A DNA stretch of 64,000 bases, from the NCBI RefSeq assembly GCF_036898095.1, contig NC_090765.1, positions 34,773,276 through 34,837,275 of the forward strand, given 5' to 3'. Made by a program: the position numbers and the translations under genes. The stretch is from Palaemon carinicauda (taxonomy: Eukaryota; Arthropoda; Malacostraca; Decapoda; Palaemonidae). Shown piece by piece: positions 43,901-56,334 of this stretch (the first letter of the stretch is position 1; every line of letters starts with the position of its first letter). The notes beneath the pieces are model-generated. The model was not told where the DNA came from, ran no database searches, and saw nothing but the letters and a program-made list of their open reading frames with translations.

Positions 43901-45094
43901 TCTAATCCTTTAGTCCTTTATAGATGTAAATATGCCGAGAATAATGCCTTGAAAATCTGAGAAATACTTCGCTTGATAGGTTTCCCTTATCTCTTTTTTA
44001 ATACATTAATTTTTTTATGTTTGTCGATGAATTGTAGCCAGGATTGTCTGGGTTTCTAAAGAAAACTGTTTGAAGAATGAAGAAAAAAGTGACAGAAATC
44101 CAATTAAAGTGTAAAGAAAAGTGACAAAGAAAAAAACAAAGAATAAAGAAAAAAGTGACAAAGGAGAATTGTCGATTGATTGATGCGGTCAAGGTCATTG
44201 ACATCCAGGTTAAACAGAAGTGTGTACAAAGTTTCATTCAAGATATCGATTCTATCAAAGCCTCGAACGAAACTTCCAAGACTAAAGGAAAGAGAGGTGA
44301 AGTGACACCATCCGACTTTGGATAATCTCCAACAGATCACATGACCTTAAAGAAGAAAACATTTTTATGGGGCTCAGTCTTCGTGAGAGTTATATCTGAT
44401 TGTATTTAATGCTTCTCTTTATGAGTTTAATCTAGACCAAAAGTCCATACGAGACCTTATCCAGTTTGATATTTTACGCCGTCATTTACGGCCAAGTTTT
44501 AGCAAAGTCTATATATGTAGATCTTGGTTTTAGTACGAGCCTTTGCTATCATAAATTCGTCTCAGTCTCTAAACGAACAATCTATCTTCATGGTCTTGAT
44601 ATTTGGTCGCTAAATGAATATATATTGTTACTGAGGAAATAAAATTAATTCAAAAACTTTTATAGAGATGAATTGTGTGGTGGGAAAATGTATTTAATGT
44701 GACAAAAAAATTTAGGAAATATCTGTCCATTTTAAAGAATGATTACAGAATCTGAAATTCTCCATTGTCTATTAAAAATGTGACAAATCAATATAAAATT
44801 TTCATATCTTTTCACAAGGTTTTGCAGTAGATTTTAACCTTGGGATCCCGTTGAAGCGATTCTCCAATGGGGAATTAGGCTGCAAGAGCAGGGGCTCTTC
44901 CAATTTGTATAGCTTACGAGCCTAAACTTTAGGTTATTCATCATGTATGTTTTTGTATTTTCCTTTTATTTGTTTCAAATCCCCTTCAGCTTTCATCCCT
45001 GAAACATTGTGTGCTATAAATTAAGGCTTTGTGTTATTTATTGTCCTCTTGCGTGTGTTATTTGTCTGCTACATTTCATGTTATCCTATAGTAA

Positions 45095-45095
<1 letters not shown>
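43901..45095. other. No gene recognised
   Basis: AT-rich. The stretch 44080-44165 repeats AAAGAAAAAAGTGACA-like text three times (small local repeat). Nothing else. Confidence 0.4.

Positions 45096-45137
<42 letters not shown>
45096..45137. repeat. (CT)n microsatellite
   Basis: Perfect array of about 21 units. Confidence 0.96.
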
Positions 45138-45140
<3 letters not shown>

Positions 45141-46224
45141 AACACTTTTTCTACACCATAACACATTAACCCATTTATTATCAGTTCCACTTGACTTTTT
45201 ATATAAGATTTGAAATTGTTGTCGAAAAAGTTTGCCAGGAGATGACTGAAATCACCCATCGACAGAAGCAATTCTCTTATTAATGTCGTTATGGGACTCA
45301 AGGGAATTTTTTTTTTCTCAGGTTGGGAATAGTCCCATAATCGTTCAAGTGGTACCAATTAAGTTGACATAATATTACGGATGTTATATCAGATGTCGTC
45401 TTATTAGTTTGTCTTGATGTTTATCTTTTGGATTACATTAACTGCATAATTATTTAGCTTGCGCACCTTATCGCATTTGCCAAAATTATTGGTGTTTACT
45501 GTCTTTTTAAGAACGCTATAGGAACTTTGTCCAAATGATATGTTAGAGTTAATTGTAAAAAACATATTGTTTGGTTTTAAATTCGTTCCAGTGTTCTAAT
45601 GTAGTTCTTAGATAACCAATCTGAACTTACCAAATAATTCTTTCTTGTTCTCGTATAATTATGCTTTTATTTTATGAATAGATGTACTATAATTGGTCAA
45701 CTCTTCATTTACCTAATATTTTTAAGGTACTTTATACTGAAAACTTTGAAGCCCCAAAAGGGAGGTATAAAGAAATAATCCTCCCGAAGACATAAAATGA
45801 GAAAAAAATTAAATATTGTTAATGTTTTAAGTGTTATCCCTTTAGGCTATATAATTTTATATATTTAAGAGTACTAAGAACAATTGTAAAGGTAGCATGT
45901 AGTTAAACTTTACCATTTAGATATTTTGGAAATGTTCTTTCCATGATACTGATTTATTTACAGAATCTGGTACATTGTTACTCCTACGTATTGTTTTTAT
46001 ACTCTTCGACATTTACTTAAGGCTTTTAAATATACCCATGCGCATTTATTAAATTTTTCCGAACATTAATTCAGTATTTCATTATGAGGATCTTTTTGCC
46101 TATTTCAAGATCCTTTGTTTTTTTTTCCAAGAAATTCATATTTATTGGATGTGAGTTCATTTTAGTACACTCGGACACTCTGTTCTATCTTATTTTTCTT
46201 CGTTTTTTTAGAAGCTTTTATAGT
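45138..46224. other. No feature recognised
   Basis: AT-rich DNA without motif. Confidence 0.4.
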
Positions 46225-46455
46225 TTATATATGAAAGATATAACTTACTGTTGTTACTGTTCTTGAAATATTTTATTTTGGTTGTTTATTACTTCTCTTA
46301 AAGTGTATTTATTTCCTTGTTTCTTTTTTTCACAGGGCTATTTTTCGTTGTTGGAGCCCTTGGGCTTATAGCATATTACCTTTTTTCAACTAGTGTTATA
46401 ACTTAGCTTGTAATGATAATAATTATAGTGATAATAATAGTAATAATAATAATGA
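46225..46455 (+). mobile_element. TAA-tailed repeat, copy T5
   Basis: Begins ATATGAAAGATATAACTTAC, and has GTTGTTACTGTTCTTGAAAT, GAGCCCTTGGGCTTATAGCA and a TAATGATAATAATTATAG-type tail. Aligns with T7 (54700-54922) over the full length and more diverged than T4. Confidence 0.75.
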
Positions 46456-47066
46456 TAATGTAAATTATTCTTTTTAACAAATAACACTTGCAAACTTTAT
46501 GCTTGTCTGAAGCAGGGTATATATCTCAAGATAGAAATATAAATTTTTTTTTCAGTTATGTAAATTCCATCATCGTAAATATATTAAGAAAAAAAAAATC
46601 GATGGGGTCCGTCGTCTGAGCATTTCTCGTACAAGAGGAACAAAAAATACAATTGATCAATGATAATAATTTTTATAATATGATTGATAATATTCATTCA
46701 AGTAATTTTGATAATAATTTTAATGATACTAATTATAATATTAATACTACATTTAATGATGATAATCATCTAGTTCTGGCGATGGCCAGACCACCTGAAT
46801 TTGCCTTCACATCTGCCGAGTTTCGCCCTGCATTGTATTGCGTTAAGTAGACTTTATTCTCATTTTCTTGTTTGTTCTTTGAGCCACTCTGCTACGCTCT
46901 TTTAATTCTCGCTCTTGTTTGTTTTCCCTTATCAAACATTGTTGTTTTATTGACCTGGATATTCTTTTGTTTAAAAGTTTTCTTAATATTTTAGTCTGTT
47001 TACAATATGCTTCACTGGTGTAATGATTCTTGTAGCAATTTATTCTATTTGGTTCACATTTTCAGT
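46456..47066. other. AT-rich, low complexity
   Basis: Includes an (AAT/GAT)-rich stretch at 46655-46765 that yields an Asn-rich open frame without homology. Confidence 0.4.

Positions 47067-47136
<70 letters not shown>
47067..47136. repeat. (GA)n microsatellite
   Basis: About 34 units of GA. Confidence 0.97.
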
Positions 47137-47138
<2 letters not shown>

Positions 47139-47430
47139 GAAACTGAAACATGAAATCATATTTTGCTATTATTTGTTTATATTAAAACATGCGGTATAAG
47201 GAAATGAAATAATTAATATACTTACAGGTTTAAACAAAGCTACAGATAACCGTGTAATTTGCAATGTCCAATATTGGTGTAGTGTTCAAACGACTTGTTC
47301 TGATAATAGAGTTTGTTAACATTCGTTATCTATTGTTAGCATTGGCTTATTTTCCTTGTTTGTTGCATCGTTAGTTTCTGTGCTCCAGTTGCTAGTGTGA
47401 ATTCAATAGCTTTGTATTAAACCCTTTTAA

Positions 47431-47431
<1 letters not shown>

Positions 47432-47487
<56 letters not shown>
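47432..47487. repeat. (CT)n microsatellite
   Basis: About 27 units of CT; 0.3 kb from the GA array, so the two could pair as a long hairpin. Confidence 0.97.
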
Positions 47488-47489
<2 letters not shown>

Positions 47490-48839
47490 AGGCACGCACA
47501 ACTGTGTTGTATAATGATAATGCAGGCTAAAATTCTCCAACTAAGAATTTTTCTCTACTCCGGTCCGTGTGATCTCATAACACTGTATGTTGTATGAATA
47601 TTGGTATATTTTTTCCCTGATGTAAATGCAAAAAGCGTCTTATGCATACGAAAGTACCAGGGCTAATGCGAATGTTTATATATTCATGTGTTCAGAAAGG
47701 AATTTCAGCATCCATCCGACTCTCATTTGTTTTTCTTAATGGTACCACTTTTAGAAGAAAGTATCCTACTACAATATCCAGCGCTGAATCTCCTTGCGTT
47801 TAGATAATTTCTAATAAATTATTTGAGTAATTAACTAGGCAGAATGCGGAAGATGATGTACGTGCAAACGTTTACGAGGATCTGTCTTAAGTTATTCATC
47901 ATCTTGGGGTAGCTGAGGTGGTCTTAATTAATGTTACTTAAATCCTTTATCAACTTTTGTAATCGTGAGATATACTCTTTTGTATCTTATGATGCGGAGT
48001 CCTCAATAATGGCGCAGTAGCTGATACACTTCTGTAAACAGGCCTTATTTTTACCTAAGGAATCAGTTAGAATTCATTTATATAAGTAACAAACCCGATA
48101 TTAATAAAATTAATATGTTAAAATGTTGTGCTTATTTGATAGTTGCCTGCTGTCCAGAGGTTTGTCGCTAAAAGAGTAGCCTGCATGTTATAGGTTAAGC
48201 CTATACTAAAACTTCCCACTATTATTTCACATCAAATTAATTTGAATTTACTAAGTAGTGAATCCAAAATATTTGCTTCACTACATTCAAGGATATTAGT
48301 TTGTTGAGTGTAGTTTGGAAAAGTGTATGGTAGAGTACTAATTAATAGATCGTCCTTAGAATATACTTTTAAAACATAATTGTAAAGAAAATAGCTAATG
48401 GGTCTTCCATTTTATTGTCTGAAATTATAAAGTCATTCTTTGGGAATGTATTGGATAGGCTCTTCATTAAACACAAAGACAAGTCTCGATCCATGGACGT
48501 AAGATGGCAAGAGTAAATGCCCTATTTTATTCTGAGACTAATGGGTACTTTGGTTGAACTGGGACACCATCTTTAGAATTTGTAGTAAAACAGCTTGAAT
48601 GAATTTTCTTTCCGCAGAAACATCGGGGAAAAATAGACAAGGTATTTTAAAGGGAAGTAAAAGGTGGAATGTACATAGTAAATCATTAATGATGCCGGTT
48701 GTGACGTTAATGGCTGGAGTATAATTCTCTTAGTCTAATAGCTGTTGAATGACGACATTGCAATACTGACACGTGATTTATGTTCCCCTGCTCCAATGAT
48801 GCGAAGTTGAGGGTAAACATTTCATAAACCTTATAGGAG
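47488..48839. other. No feature recognised
   Basis: AT-rich, complex sequence; no ORF or repeat recognised. Confidence 0.4.
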
Positions 48840-49050
48840 TGGTAGCGCCTTCAGTGCACCTCATCGGGTGCACTTTAAGTAATACTGAAAGGTGTATGCA
48901 GTATCCCTTTGGCCCTTAACTACACCCTCTTTTTAGCCTTCAACTTCCCCTCTTTGTTTCCACAGCTAATCTTCCTTTTGACTGTCCATCCTCTTTAACC
49001 TCATAGTGAAAATGCATAATTTTACCCTAATTGCACCTTGTGCGAAATGG
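48840..49050 (+). repeat. Dispersed repeat, GCACCTCA family, copy 3
   Basis: Contains AGTGCACCTCATCGGGTGCA, CTTTAAGTAATACTGAAAG and TCCCTTTGGCCCTTAACTAC. The least diverged member in the window as far as its 5' part shows; compare 43650-43900. Confidence 0.6.
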
Positions 49051-50127
49051 CTTCCCCGTCCCCAACAGTGACCCTTGTAGTCTAAAATCAGTAAAATTGT
49101 CCTTTAAAAAGAAAAACGAAACCTGCTCAATAGAATGTAAACACCTTTATAATGTTATTATGCATTGATATCAGTCCAGCATCATTTAATCACGGATGCA
49201 TCGTCCTCTTTTATCCTTCAAATCTTATTATCCTTTTTTCCTTTTTGGGCAAAGTGATGTGATCCTTTCTGCCGCACTTGAAATATACAATAAGCTATTT
49301 TACTGTAAGTTTCTCTTAAAAGATTCCATTAGAAGATGCGACATCTGTATACAATTATTTTCAACGAAATTATTTTTTTTATTCCTCCCGGATTCTCCGG
49401 TATCTCCTGACTTTATTAAGTTCCCTTTTAGAAACCTTATATCTGCTGAAGGGTTTTAAAACTCATTATTGTATTATAATTTCTTAAAAACACTAAGCTT
49501 CGTTAGTTATTTATAAGAGAAAGATTACCGATAGTTGTACGGATGCATTAATATATATTTATGATTTTATTATATGATTTAGGTTATTCATATTTTACCT
49601 ATCGATACTGTTGGCAAACACTACTTGGAGAACAATGATGTGCATGTGTTGACCTGATCAGGGTTTTTTATACCTGGTCGTTTATTGGCTGTTGTGTGTT
49701 GCTGCTAAAGGCGAAAAGCACATATAGTTATCCATTCTTGTTTAGGTAAGATGTTAAGGTGAATATAAATATATCGTCATTAACCCTTTTCCTCAGGCAA
49801 GGGCGGATACATGAAAAAAAAAATCGACAACTGCTTTATTCATACTTTTCCTTTTAAATTGTGAAGGAGTAAAGGCAAGCCTAGAAAAGATCTGGGTAGA
49901 TGGAATGATAGAGTTATTGGAAGGGAAGGGCAAGATAGAGGAGGCAAATGACATAGGGTATTACTGGGCCCTGATGGCTGACGCCCATGTTCGATTCTTG
50001 GGTGAGCTTAATGGACACACGCCTTTTAAAACCCAATTTCCCTCTCGACGATAAGTCTAAACAGTCGATATTGTATCCAAATATAGTCGGCTCTGGGGGA
50101 ACGCAGATCATGTATATGCTGTATATA

Positions 50128-50129
<2 letters not shown>
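49051..50129. other. No gene recognised
   Basis: AT-rich. A plus-strand stretch at 49860-49960 (GKPRKDLGRWNDRVIG) loosely resembles the GRPRxRW region of LINE C termini but is too short to call. Confidence 0.35.

Positions 50130-50173
<44 letters not shown>
50130..50173. repeat. (TA)n microsatellite
   Basis: TA array of about 22 units. Confidence 0.93.
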
Positions 50174-50178
<5 letters not shown>

Positions 50179-51095
50179 CATTTGATAATTGGAATACAGA
50201 AATTTCCGTTCTTTTGTAGTTCACCTTTACCATTCAAATTTTCAGTGTTGTATATTCGCTTAGTCATGATTTTTTTTTTGGGTTTATGCTACATATTGGC
50301 TAATTTTATAAAGATGACGTTTTTTTCGTAAAATAATGTAAACAAGGTTATCAGATTGACCTTATTATTGGAGATCATGTCATATTTTTTTTTATGTACC
50401 AACGCACTCAAATCTATAGCCATACTGCGTTCTTTCTCTAGTGTAACTGTACTCCCTGTCCCTTGGCTTAGAGAACTGAGATGATAAGGTTACATTTGTT
50501 TACTGTACTTGTTTTTTTTTTTGGGGGGGGGGTTGATGTTTTCTAAAGTTCAGCTGCTTGCTGGAAGATGCATTTTTTTTTTTTTTATCGTTTTGTCGTA
50601 AGTTGTAGAGTAAGAGACAGGAGTGAATATCTTTATCGTTTGTACTTGAACAACTTAACGTCTGAACATTCCAGGCGAATCCTTGTTCATTTGCGTTATC
50701 TTGACAAATAACCAAAATCTGTGATGTATTTAGAGTTGCGAAAATCTTGATACCGTTTGGTTTTATTAAAGGGTCTTTCTTACATCCTTTGTGTCTTTAG
50801 CTTCACCCACGTTTTAGTATTTATTTTCATTATTTATTTTAGTATTTAATTTTTTCTCTTCCATTTTGCTGTCCAGTTTCGTAATTTTTATTTCTTGGTC
50901 ATCTGTGGAGTTTTCTCCGGTTGTACCTCTTTGATGAAGGGGCTTGCAGGACATGGCACAAGTTCCGATAATTTATAAATATCTTCAACAGACATCCAAT
51001 AATGTGAAGCGAGTGGAATATAATGTTGTCTAATAAAGAAGTTTATCAAGTAATGAAAAAGGAAAAAGAAAATCATTGTTTTAAAACTATACATA
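50174..51095. other. No feature recognised
   Basis: AT-rich with homopolymer T runs and a G9 run near 50523. Confidence 0.4.
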
Positions 51096-51335
51096 CACTA
51101 TTAAAAAAAAAACGTAATTTTAATCGAAAATTCTCCGTAAAAATATACTGTTCTTTGGCGTATTTCAGTAAAATAGAGGCGACCGTAATTTTTACCCTAC
51201 TTTGTTATTATCTTTTACGGGTTGGTGACCGTAATATAACTTTCTTTGCGTCAATATATGTCTTGAAAACGGTAAATGCCTGGCAACACATATTTCAGGT
51301 TATTTACGATTTTTTTCGGCAAATTTTTAACTATA
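51096..51335. mobile_element. MITE, copy M2
   Basis: Starts TA-CACTATTAAAA at 51094, with the same interior blocks as M1 (GTATTTCAGTAAAATAGAGG; GGTGACCGTAATATAAC) and ends with AAATTTTTAACTATA. Full length, diverged from M1. Confidence 0.75.
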
Positions 51336-52139
51336 TACAAATCATCTCTACTTGCTCCTTGCGACAATAGATAACTGAGGGCACTAATCTCTCCTCCTTC
51401 CTCTGTTTGACGTAGTTATTCCTTTGTGCGCAATATCTAGGGCAAATTTATCTTCAGAATCGACTCGTGGTGGTTACTTACCGCATCAGTAAATTATCAT
51501 TGAAAGTCATCTGCTACTTTATCTCGTTCAACCATCAGTTGAAAAAGAACGTAATGTCTTAAAAAAAGTTTCTTGCTTGGATATTCTCTTGCACAACGCT
51601 ATGTTAATCCCATTACTAAGCTCTGTTTTATCCTTCACATCCTGAGACTCCTAATCTCTTGAACGGTAGCTCTGCAGAAGTCTAAAATAAGTTAGTCGAT
51701 TTTATAGGGAACATTTAAGTTTCAAGGAAAGAATAAATACATAAGTTAAAGTAATTATGAAATTTAAATTTTCGATAGGGTCAATAAGAACTAGAAACTG
51801 CCACATCATCAAATTAAAGCAACCAAAAATATTGACTATTATGATGGCAATTAAACCAGCTGCGGAGAATATTAATGAAAGGGAAACTTGTTTATCCATG
51901 TATGAATTAGCCCAGACCCCTATCATTCATGACCTATGAGACATGAATCATTACCGCTACGAATGGGGTTTAATGAGTGTTCCGTATACAGTACACCAAG
52001 CCATGAATGAAGTTGGAAAGTTTTTCTAATCTGAGATTGAGTAAATTCCGTTGCTTGGTGTTTGCCGGTTTAGAATAGAAGGTTAAGAGATACGAATGGG
52101 AACGTTAGAATGTTGTTCAAAATTAAATAAATGGTGAAA
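51336..52139. other. No feature recognised
   Basis: AT-rich spacer. The open frames at 51702-51926 (minus) and 51757-51939 (plus) overlap and lack motifs. Confidence 0.4.
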
Positions 52140-52252
52140 TGTGTGCTATTTTCACTTGTTGGAGCCCTTGGGCTTATAGTATCCTGCTTTTCCAACTAGG
52201 GTTGTAGCTATTGATGATGATGATAATAATAATAATAATAATAATAATAATA
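52140..52252 (+). mobile_element. TAA-tailed repeat, copy T6
   Basis: Has GAGCCCTTGGGCTTATAGTA, TCCAACTAGGGTTGTAGC and a (GAT)n-(AAT)n tail. Truncated at the 5' side. Confidence 0.8.
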
Positions 52253-52563
52253 GGATAGGTGAATATATAACAAATATCTATATATCACAGAAGAAATATT
52301 AAAAAGGCAAAGTAATTATAATAATAGGATAGATCAATTTATAACAAACATCTACGTATCATAGAAGAAAGATTAAAAATGGAAATACTCTTGCAATCCT
52401 AAAAACAAAAATCAACATTGAGCTATTACGAAAAGTAAATCGTTATTTGAACCGTGGTATAGAATAAATCAATAAATCTATCTTCTACTAAAATCAAATC
52501 TAACATCGATGAATGACAAGATTCCTGTTTTAGGATTGAACGGAAGAGGTGCTATAAATTATT

Positions 52564-52565
<2 letters not shown>
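52253..52565. other. Small local duplication, otherwise nothing
   Basis: ATAGGATAG(G/A)T...ATATAACAAA(T/C)ATCTA(T/C)(A/G)TATCA recurs at 52252-52300 and 52325-52375, a 73 bp tandem pair. Confidence 0.5.

Positions 52566-52636
<71 letters not shown>
52566..52636. repeat. (TC)n microsatellite
   Basis: About 35 perfect units. Confidence 0.97.
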
Positions 52637-52638
<2 letters not shown>

Positions 52639-53105
52639 GTCTTTGCGTGTGTTTTATGAAGGGTTATGCAGTTGATGCTAATGGGGTCTTCGTGATGTTA
52701 ATCGGCCATTAAAGTCACTATCACTATTTCCTGTTTCAAGTTTTCACTCTAATTGATTTTTATAACTTTTTCTTATCAGCTCCTTTGTTGCCTAAGTGCT
52801 TCGCAATGTCACTTGATGTAAGCATATTTATGTCATTTTTTTCCGAGTGCCAATAATGACATCCTTTGGCACTATTGTAGTGTGGCCAGTACATTTACAA
52901 AGACATGGGAGAGGTTCGGTGTTGGTGAAGTACATACCATAATTTGTGTGCACACCATGAACAGTCAAGCTTGATGGAGCCTTGATATGTCAATGTAAAT
53001 ACACATGCTTTCGTGAATTATATAGTTTTCCTAACAGGGAATGGCTCGAGAGAAATGAATGAATGATTTGAAGTTCTCTGGCCTCCTGACATCGGTCATT
53101 GACGC
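52637..53105. other. No feature recognised
   Basis: Spacer without motif. Confidence 0.4.
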
Positions 53106-53800
53106 CGATATCGTTTATTATAAATAAAGCTTGAAAGAATATTCAATTAAAACCATAAAAACAAATATGTTATAAAAGTTAAATATCATTAAGAAGACCT
53201 GCTTCTGATATAAATTTAAAGATACCTCTACCATTGTACAACACATCATGTCCAAGGGTCTTGGTAAGGATGAACCTGCCATCCTCACCCCGAGCCTCAA
53301 ACAGATATCTAGTTCGTCCTGCGCTCTAAGTAGGGCATACAGTCAACAAATGCCTCACTGTCTCGTGTGTCATCCGAGTGTGACCAATGCGAAGACGACA
53401 GAGTAGTCTCCCATTTTCGGGGCATCCCATAATACCTTCAAGGGGATATAACAATCGCAATTTCTCTCATCTTGTTTTCGGTTAAACTATCCCAATGCTG
53501 TTGCCAGTTGTTATAGATAGAATTCTTAATTGCTGGTAAAAAATTATTACAGGGAATGGGATACCTTCTTGGTAGCAACTCGGCTGCAGCACACTTTGCC
53601 AGTGAATCTGCCTCTTCATTTCCAGACACACCTACCTGTGCTGGAGCCCAGCAAAATCGAACTGTGATACCTTTTTGGCCAATAATTAAAAGCCACTCTA
53701 TAATCTTTAAAACTAAAGGGTTACTAGAATTAAAACCTTCTAAAGCTTGAAGGACACTTAAAACACCACCTCGGTCACCGCCAGCATTCTACTTTAAACA
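53106..53800 (-). pseudogene. LINE RNase H and C-terminal fragment
   Basis: Minus strand, read from 53800 down: GGDRGGVLSVLQALEGF, IIEWLLIIGQKGITVRFCWA, VGVSGNEEADSLAKCAAAEL (RNase H end; the usual His before VGVSGNE is Gln), then NNWQQHWDSLTENKMREI, a broken stretch with YYGMPRKWETTL, then LRIGHTRMTHETVRHLL and TRYLFEARGEDGRFILTKTL, ending GIFKFISEAGLLNDI-stop. This matches the tail of an I-type LINE carrying RNase H. Part of the cysteine motif between MTHE and TVRHLL seems deleted. The longest open piece is 53438-53629. Confidence 0.8.
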
Positions 53801-54459
53801 CCGAATCGTGGATAAATTCTGTGCAAAACAAAAAAATAAGAAAATCGACATCGTATCCGCTTTATACTAATACACTTAAGGTTTAGCAGCTGCGTCATGC
53901 ACAGCTGCGCCGCAGACACTCTTGCATGTCTTGGTTTTTGGGGTCATTCTCTTCCGAAACCACTTCTGAATTTATACAGTCTTTTTCCTATGTTAGGGGA
54001 AGTGCGTTAATGTAAGATAACACTATACACACAACAACAATAATAAATGCACCCATTTCTAGTCCAATACAGCAGAAATGCATCAGCCATGTCATGAATG
54101 GTTGTCCAGTTTCCATCACCACGCTAGCTAGTGCTGATTGGTGTTGGTGGAAGAGTTTCGTCTAATCGTTCACAGCAAACCAGCCTAGTATGTGTGGCCC
54201 TGACCAGTACAGCTTGCCGATCATGGCAATACACAAATCTTTTCACCATGTTAAGGTATCCCCACTCACGAACTGAGATGAACACAATATGTATCAAGCC
54301 ATGAATTGAAAAATGAAGCAATTGGTCGGAGCAAGTACATTTGTCTTATTGACATTGTCACACTCGCAATTTGAGTCTGACGATGCATTATGAGGAAAGT
54401 ACTTGATCCACTCAAGTTGTTATCTTTTCCGTTCGTGACTTGAAATACACACTCCCATT

Positions 54460-54460
<1 letters not shown>
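53801..54460. other. No gene recognised
   Basis: Spacer; the minus-strand frame at 54124-54321 has no recognised motif. Confidence 0.4.
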
Positions 54461-54537
<77 letters not shown>

Positions 54538-54551
54538 GTATATATACATAT

Positions 54552-54624
<73 letters not shown>
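54461..54624. repeat. Compound TA/CA microsatellite
   Basis: TA array to 54536, a TGTATATATACATATA hinge, CA run, and a second TA array to 54624. Confidence 0.95.
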
Positions 54625-54627
<3 letters not shown>

Positions 54628-54629
54628 GA

Positions 54630-54965
54630 ATAAAGCCGTTTCTAGTTCACTGAAGTACAAAGACCTCAGACATGTCAATTCATGACTGGGGTAAGTATTG
54701 TTTATATATGAAATATCTAACTTAATGTTGTTATTGTTCTTAAAATATTTTATTTTAATTGCTCATTAATTCTCATATAGTTTGTTTATTTCCTTATTTC
54801 CTTTTCTCACTGGGATTTTTTTTTCTTCATTGCTGGAGCCCTTTTTCTTATAGCATCATGCTTTTCCAACAAGGGTTGTAGCTTACCTAATAATAATAAT
54901 AATAACAATAATAATAATAATGAAGTGACATGTCTGAGGCCTTTGTCCTGCAGTGGACTAGAAAC
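54630..54965. repeat. Inverted arms around a TAA-tailed repeat
   Basis: Left arm 54630-54677 (GTTTCTAGTTCACTGAAGTA, CCTCAGACATGTCA) and right arm 54923-54965 (TGACATGTCTGAGGCCTTTG, CAGTGGACTAGAAAC) are reverse complements with about eight mismatches. The space between is the TAA-tailed copy T7. Outside both arms lie long TA arrays (54461-54624 and 55018-55106). Confidence 0.8.
54700..54922 (+). mobile_element. TAA-tailed repeat, copy T7
   Basis: Begins TATATATGAAATATCTAACT, and has GTTGTTATTGTTCTTAAAAT, CTTATAGCATCATGCTTTTC and a (TAA)n tail at 54888-54922. Confidence 0.78.
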
Positions 54966-55017
54966 TGCTATATTTGTGGTTTTTGTGTGTCTATACACAC
55001 ACATACATATATGTATA

Positions 55018-55019
55018 TA

Positions 55020-55106
<87 letters not shown>
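55018..55106. repeat. (TA)n microsatellite
   Basis: About 88 bases of TA, starting ATAATATAATATA. Confidence 0.95.
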
Positions 55107-55108
<2 letters not shown>

Positions 55109-55228
55109 TTTTTAGGAGATAGAGCAAGAAATGAGGAGTTTCTGTCTGGAATATCGTAGTCTGATACCATTTCCAGCGGGAGATGACGCGTTATTGGGCG
55201 GGGCGTGAGGGTGAAGGGTGGTAAGGGA

Positions 55229-55230
<2 letters not shown>

Positions 55231-55291
<61 letters not shown>
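55231..55291. repeat. (GA)n microsatellite
   Basis: About 30 units, ending GGAGGGAGAT. Confidence 0.96.
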
Positions 55292-55296
<5 letters not shown>

Positions 55297-55404
55297 AGAT
55301 GCGTCATCAACGAGTTGAGTCAGCTATGTTTGATTAGAAAAGATATAGGTAACGAGGGGCCAGTTCAAGTTTCATTGTAGGATTCTCTTTGGCTTAATTC
55401 ATCG

Positions 55405-55407
<3 letters not shown>

Positions 55408-55463
<56 letters not shown>

Positions 55464-55545
55464 TTCATAGATATCTTGAATTCCCATTGTAAACTAGGTT
55501 CAGCCTTTTATTAGGAAAATTAATACTTTTATGACCAAACTTAAT

Positions 55546-55580
<35 letters not shown>

Positions 55581-55606
55581 TTCATAGATATCTTTAATTC
55601 CTATTG
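55408..55606. repeat. Duplicated (TTA)n array with flank
   Basis: (TTA)n at 55408-55463 and again at 55545-55580, each followed by TTTTCATAGATATCTTGAAT or TTTTCATAGATATCTTTAAT and a TTGTAAA(C/G) segment. A tandem duplication of about 125 bases including the array. Confidence 0.88.
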
Positions 55607-56334
55607 TAAAGGATGAATTTAGGAACTATTCAAAGCAAGTCATCAGATTTTGGATATTGATCTCGATCGTATAATAGAAAGAAAGAAAGAAAGAAAGAAA
55701 GGAAGAAAGTGCAGTCTGATATTTAGAGAGTTGTATTTTTAGATTTTCAAATGACAAATGTTTCTATTTTTTCACAAATACATGTTGCAGGTTTTCAGAT
55801 ACATCGGGAAGTGATAAAAAGTGAATTAGGATATATCTTTCTCCATTATAACTTATTTATGTAACAATTCGTGATTAGTAATGAAACTGCCTTATTGATA
55901 TCTTAAAATATTGTAGATTTCTTATTTATATGTTACAATCAATTACCCTTCTTGATGCATTATCTAAATTGAATTAATTGTTTTATTTTGAGAAGTAATC
56001 TTTAATGGTAAATGTAATTATTCAAAGTAAGCTTATATAAGTTGATCGATCGATTGATTTAGAGTTCTTTGCCATATTGATATTAAGGTGTCATAAGTCG
56101 AAGAAAAATAAATAATAATGACGATAACATATTTTATTATGACCACATAGCAAGACACAAATAATGTCATCCTCTTTATAAATTACTGATAATGGTTCTT
56201 GTGGTAGTTTTTAAATGTGATATTTTCATGTTAATCACCTTTTATAAGGCAAACATTATTATCTGGTAGATTGTGATTAAAAAAGATATGCCAGGAAATT
56301 TTATTATTAACTAGTTAATTACCGCTATAATGCA
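55607..56334. other. Short (GAAA)n, otherwise nothing
   Basis: (AAAG)n at 55677-55708. The rest is AT-rich without motif. Confidence 0.4.

Noticed and set aside
46653..46850. Asn-rich 65-codon frame
   Set aside because: Produced by (AAT/GAT)-rich low-complexity DNA; the short unique end shows no motif.
49860..49960. LINE C-terminal match GKPRKDLGRW
   Set aside because: Too short and diverged to support a call.
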